Source: an uncultured Neomegalonema sp. (GTDB lineage: Bacteria; Pseudomonadota; Alphaproteobacteria; Rhodobacterales; Rhodobacteraceae). From it: a stretch of DNA of 14,558 bases. Position numbers and translations under genes: made by a program. Shown one piece after another: positions 13,333-14,558 of the stretch. The stretch spans positions 1-14,558 of the forward strand of contig CALGNW010000064.1 in assembly GCA_937958345.1 (NCBI GenBank), in the 5' to 3' direction. The notes beneath the pieces were generated by a model that had not been told where the DNA came from, searched no databases, and saw nothing but the letters and a program-made list of their open reading frames with translations. The first letter of the stretch is position 1. Each line of letters opens with the position of its first letter.

Positions 13333-14296
13333 TATTAATCATCAGCCAACTCCTTTTGACGATCAGGCATTGCTTGAAGAGGCAATAAATCTTCGAGAAC
13401 AGGGCAATTTCGGTGAAGCCGAGAAAACTTATCGAAGATTACTAGGCATGATCCAAGAACGTTTCGGTGTTACCAGTCGCGAATACGCCATCGGTCTGAG
13501 CAACCTTGGCAGTCATCTGGCTTACACGGCTGACACAAAAGAAGCTGAAACTCTCTTTCGCCAAGCGATGAAAATCGAGGAAGACCAGCTCGAATCTGAC
13601 GACCCTCAAATCGCAAGGTCACTGAACAATCTTGCCGGGCTATTGCATGACATGGGACGCTATGAGGAGGCGGAACCGCTCTTTCGCCGCGCACTAGCGA
13701 TCGATGAAGCCGCTCTGGGCGCGGAACACCCGAATATGGGCATCTACTATAGCAATCTCGGCGGGTTGATGGTCGCAACGAACCGATACGATGAGGCGGA
13801 GCCATTACTTCGCAAAGCTCTAAGATTATCTGAGAGCGCCCTAGGACCGGTACATCCTGACGTCGCTATCCGATTGAACAATCTCGCAGAAATATTCAAG
13901 GCGACGGGCCGTTTCGACGAGGCCGAACCCCTCTTTCGCCGCGCACTGGAAGTTGATGAGAAGACACTGGGGTCCGAGCACCCCAACACCGCTATCGACT
14001 ACAACAACCTCGCAGGCTTGCTCCGCGCAACGGGTCGTTTCGACGAGGCCGAACCCCTCTTCCGCCGCGCACTGGAGATTGGTGAAAAGGCGCTCGGGCC
14101 GGACCACCCCACCGTCGCCATCCGCCTCAACAACCTCGCCGGATTGCTGCGGGCGACCGGACGCTATGACGAGGCTGACCCCCTCTTCCAACGCGCCATC
14201 GAAATCTTCCGCACCTCCCTCGGCGACGATCATCCCAACACGAAAAAGGTCACCGAAAACTACGAGATTTTCAAAGCAACCCGCGACACCCCATAA
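13325..14296 (+). CDS. Tetratricopeptide-repeat protein, kinesin-light-chain-like
   Basis: 323 residues. An N-terminal TPR (16-57) is followed by six 42-residue repeats (58-99, 100-141, 142-183, 184-225, 226-267, 268-309) of the form LNNLAGLLxxxGRYxEAEPL, FRRALxIxExxLGxxHPxxA. This is the TPR_10/TPR_12 type found in kinesin light chains and many bacterial scaffold proteins. There is no signal peptide, membrane helix or enzymatic domain, so it is a cytosolic protein- or peptide-binding solenoid. GGAAG before ATG 13325 lies within the XRE gene, whose end it overlaps by 8 bases. The early repeats are AT-richer and diverged, while the later ones are GC-rich and nearly identical at the DNA level. 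Confidence 0.9.
   Translation: MNDINHQPTPFDDQALLEEAINLREQGNFGEAEKTYRRLLGMIQERFGVTSREYAIGLSNLGSHLAYTADTKEAETLFRQAMKIEEDQLESDDPQIARSLNNLAGLLHDMGRYEEAEPLFRRALAIDEAALGAEHPNMGIYYSNLGGLMVATNRYDEAEPLLRKALRLSESALGPVHPDVAIRLNNLAEIFKATGRFDEAEPLFRRALEVDEKTLGSEHPNTAIDYNNLAGLLRATGRFDEAEPLFRRALEIGEKALGPDHPTVAIRLNNLAGLLRATGRYDEADPLFQRAIEIFRTSLGDDHPNTKKVTENYEIFKATRDTP
13901..14200 (+). repeat. 126-base DNA repeats inside the TPR gene
   Basis: Copies beginning at 13901, 14027 and (looser) 14153 are nearly identical over their first 50 bases, e.g. CGTTTCGACGAGGCCGAACC. The exact 126-base spacing equals 42 codons, so copy number can change without breaking the frame. Confidence 0.8.
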
Positions 14297-14304
14297 TCTC
14301 CCCC

Positions 14305-14327
14305 GCCCCGGTCGCCAGAACCGGGGC
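14305..14327 (+). terminator. GC hairpin after the TPR gene
   Basis: GCCCCGGT (14305-14312) pairs with ACCGGGGC (14320-14327) around a 7-base loop, 9 bases after the stop. No T-run follows. Confidence 0.5.
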
Positions 14328-14387
14328 CTCGCGCCATCAACACCACCCCACCAGCACGAAACCCCCTCACCACCCAGCCCATCGAGA

Positions 14388-14407
14388 TCCCGGGTCTTCG
14401 CCCGGGA
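14388..14407 (+). terminator. Second GC hairpin before ileS
   Basis: TCCCGGG and CCCGGGA pair around TCTTCG. It has no T-run and lies 87 bases before ileS; it may help end the TPR transcript or be part of the ileS leader. Confidence 0.35.
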
Positions 14408-14493
14408 AGCCCCCACAAACCATCGTGAGCCTTGCCCCGCGCCACATCCCGCGCCATACCACCCGCAACAGTTCCAAATCACGCGAGGCGGCA

Positions 14494-14558
14494 ATGGCCG
14501 ACGCACCTGAAAAATCCGGTCCCGAGTACAAAGACACGCTCTTTTTGCCGAAAACAGA
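14494..14558 (+). CDS. ileS: Isoleucyl-tRNA synthetase, N-terminal fragment, runs off right edge
   Basis: Only 21 codons fall in the window: MADAPEKSGPEYKDTLFLPK, then T. The YKDTLxLPKTxFPMR segment is the conserved N-terminus of bacterial IleS, the class I enzyme that charges tRNA-Ile, and rhodobacteral copies begin in this way. GAGG sits 7 bases before the ATG. The call rests on this short segment, but the pattern is distinctive. A weak TTGCCC/CATACC pair with 17-base spacing (14432-14460) might be its promoter. Confidence 0.8.
   Translation, partial: MADAPEKSGPEYKDTLFLPKT

Noticed and set aside
13841..14506. 221-codon minus-strand frame
   Set aside because: It is antisense to the TPR repeats and the ileS leader; its repeated pattern only mirrors the 126-base coding repeats.

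Overview
The window looks like chromosomal DNA of an alphaproteobacterium, most likely near the Rhodobacterales. This is inferred from protein style only: a CenR-like OmpR regulator, a HipB-like XRE regulator with a WMTDMTQKQLADAVGIKFQQ-type helix-turn-helix, a RibA with a decayed RibB half, and the first codons of an IleS. Base composition is moderately GC-rich, with AT-rich promoter gaps. No rRNA, tRNA, CRISPR array, transposase or phage gene was seen.

Left part (1-7645) is mostly housekeeping. On the minus strand, a GTP cyclohydrolase II (ribA) overlaps the start of an L,D-transpeptidase that runs off the left edge. Divergent from it are a CenR-like response regulator, an XRE regulator behind an AT-rich gap with palindromes, a small SPOR-like membrane protein behind a gap with two strong hairpins, and a PAT-type GNAT acetyltransferase starting at TTG. 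A small hypothetical follows on the minus strand. An SDR-fold protein that has lost its catalytic Ser, Tyr and Lys overlaps the start of exonuclease III (ATGA), followed by a YcjF-like membrane protein without its usual YcjX partner.

Middle part (7660-12278) is the most unusual. Four consecutive minus-strand genes encode proteins with signal peptides: a DUF547 protein, a glycine-zipper/Tyr-Pro/His-Arg-rich protein, a TAPSY-repeat protein and a 565-residue protein built around about 220 residues of VPVDRPV/VYVEKR repeats resembling alveolin-type repeats. The two largest share a C-terminal helical domain containing VIDQAEE, and both end in Arg-Tyr. At least two have clear terminators and two have recognisable promoters, so they look like separately transcribed paralogous or functionally linked envelope/surface proteins. 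This is the best candidate for an undescribed system.

Right part (12523-14558): a small three-helix membrane protein, then an overlapping pair made of an XRE/coiled-coil regulator and a TPR protein with 42-residue kinesin-light-chain-like repeats. The pair sits behind tandem decamers that could be its operator. Two GC hairpins follow, then the first 21 codons of isoleucyl-tRNA synthetase.
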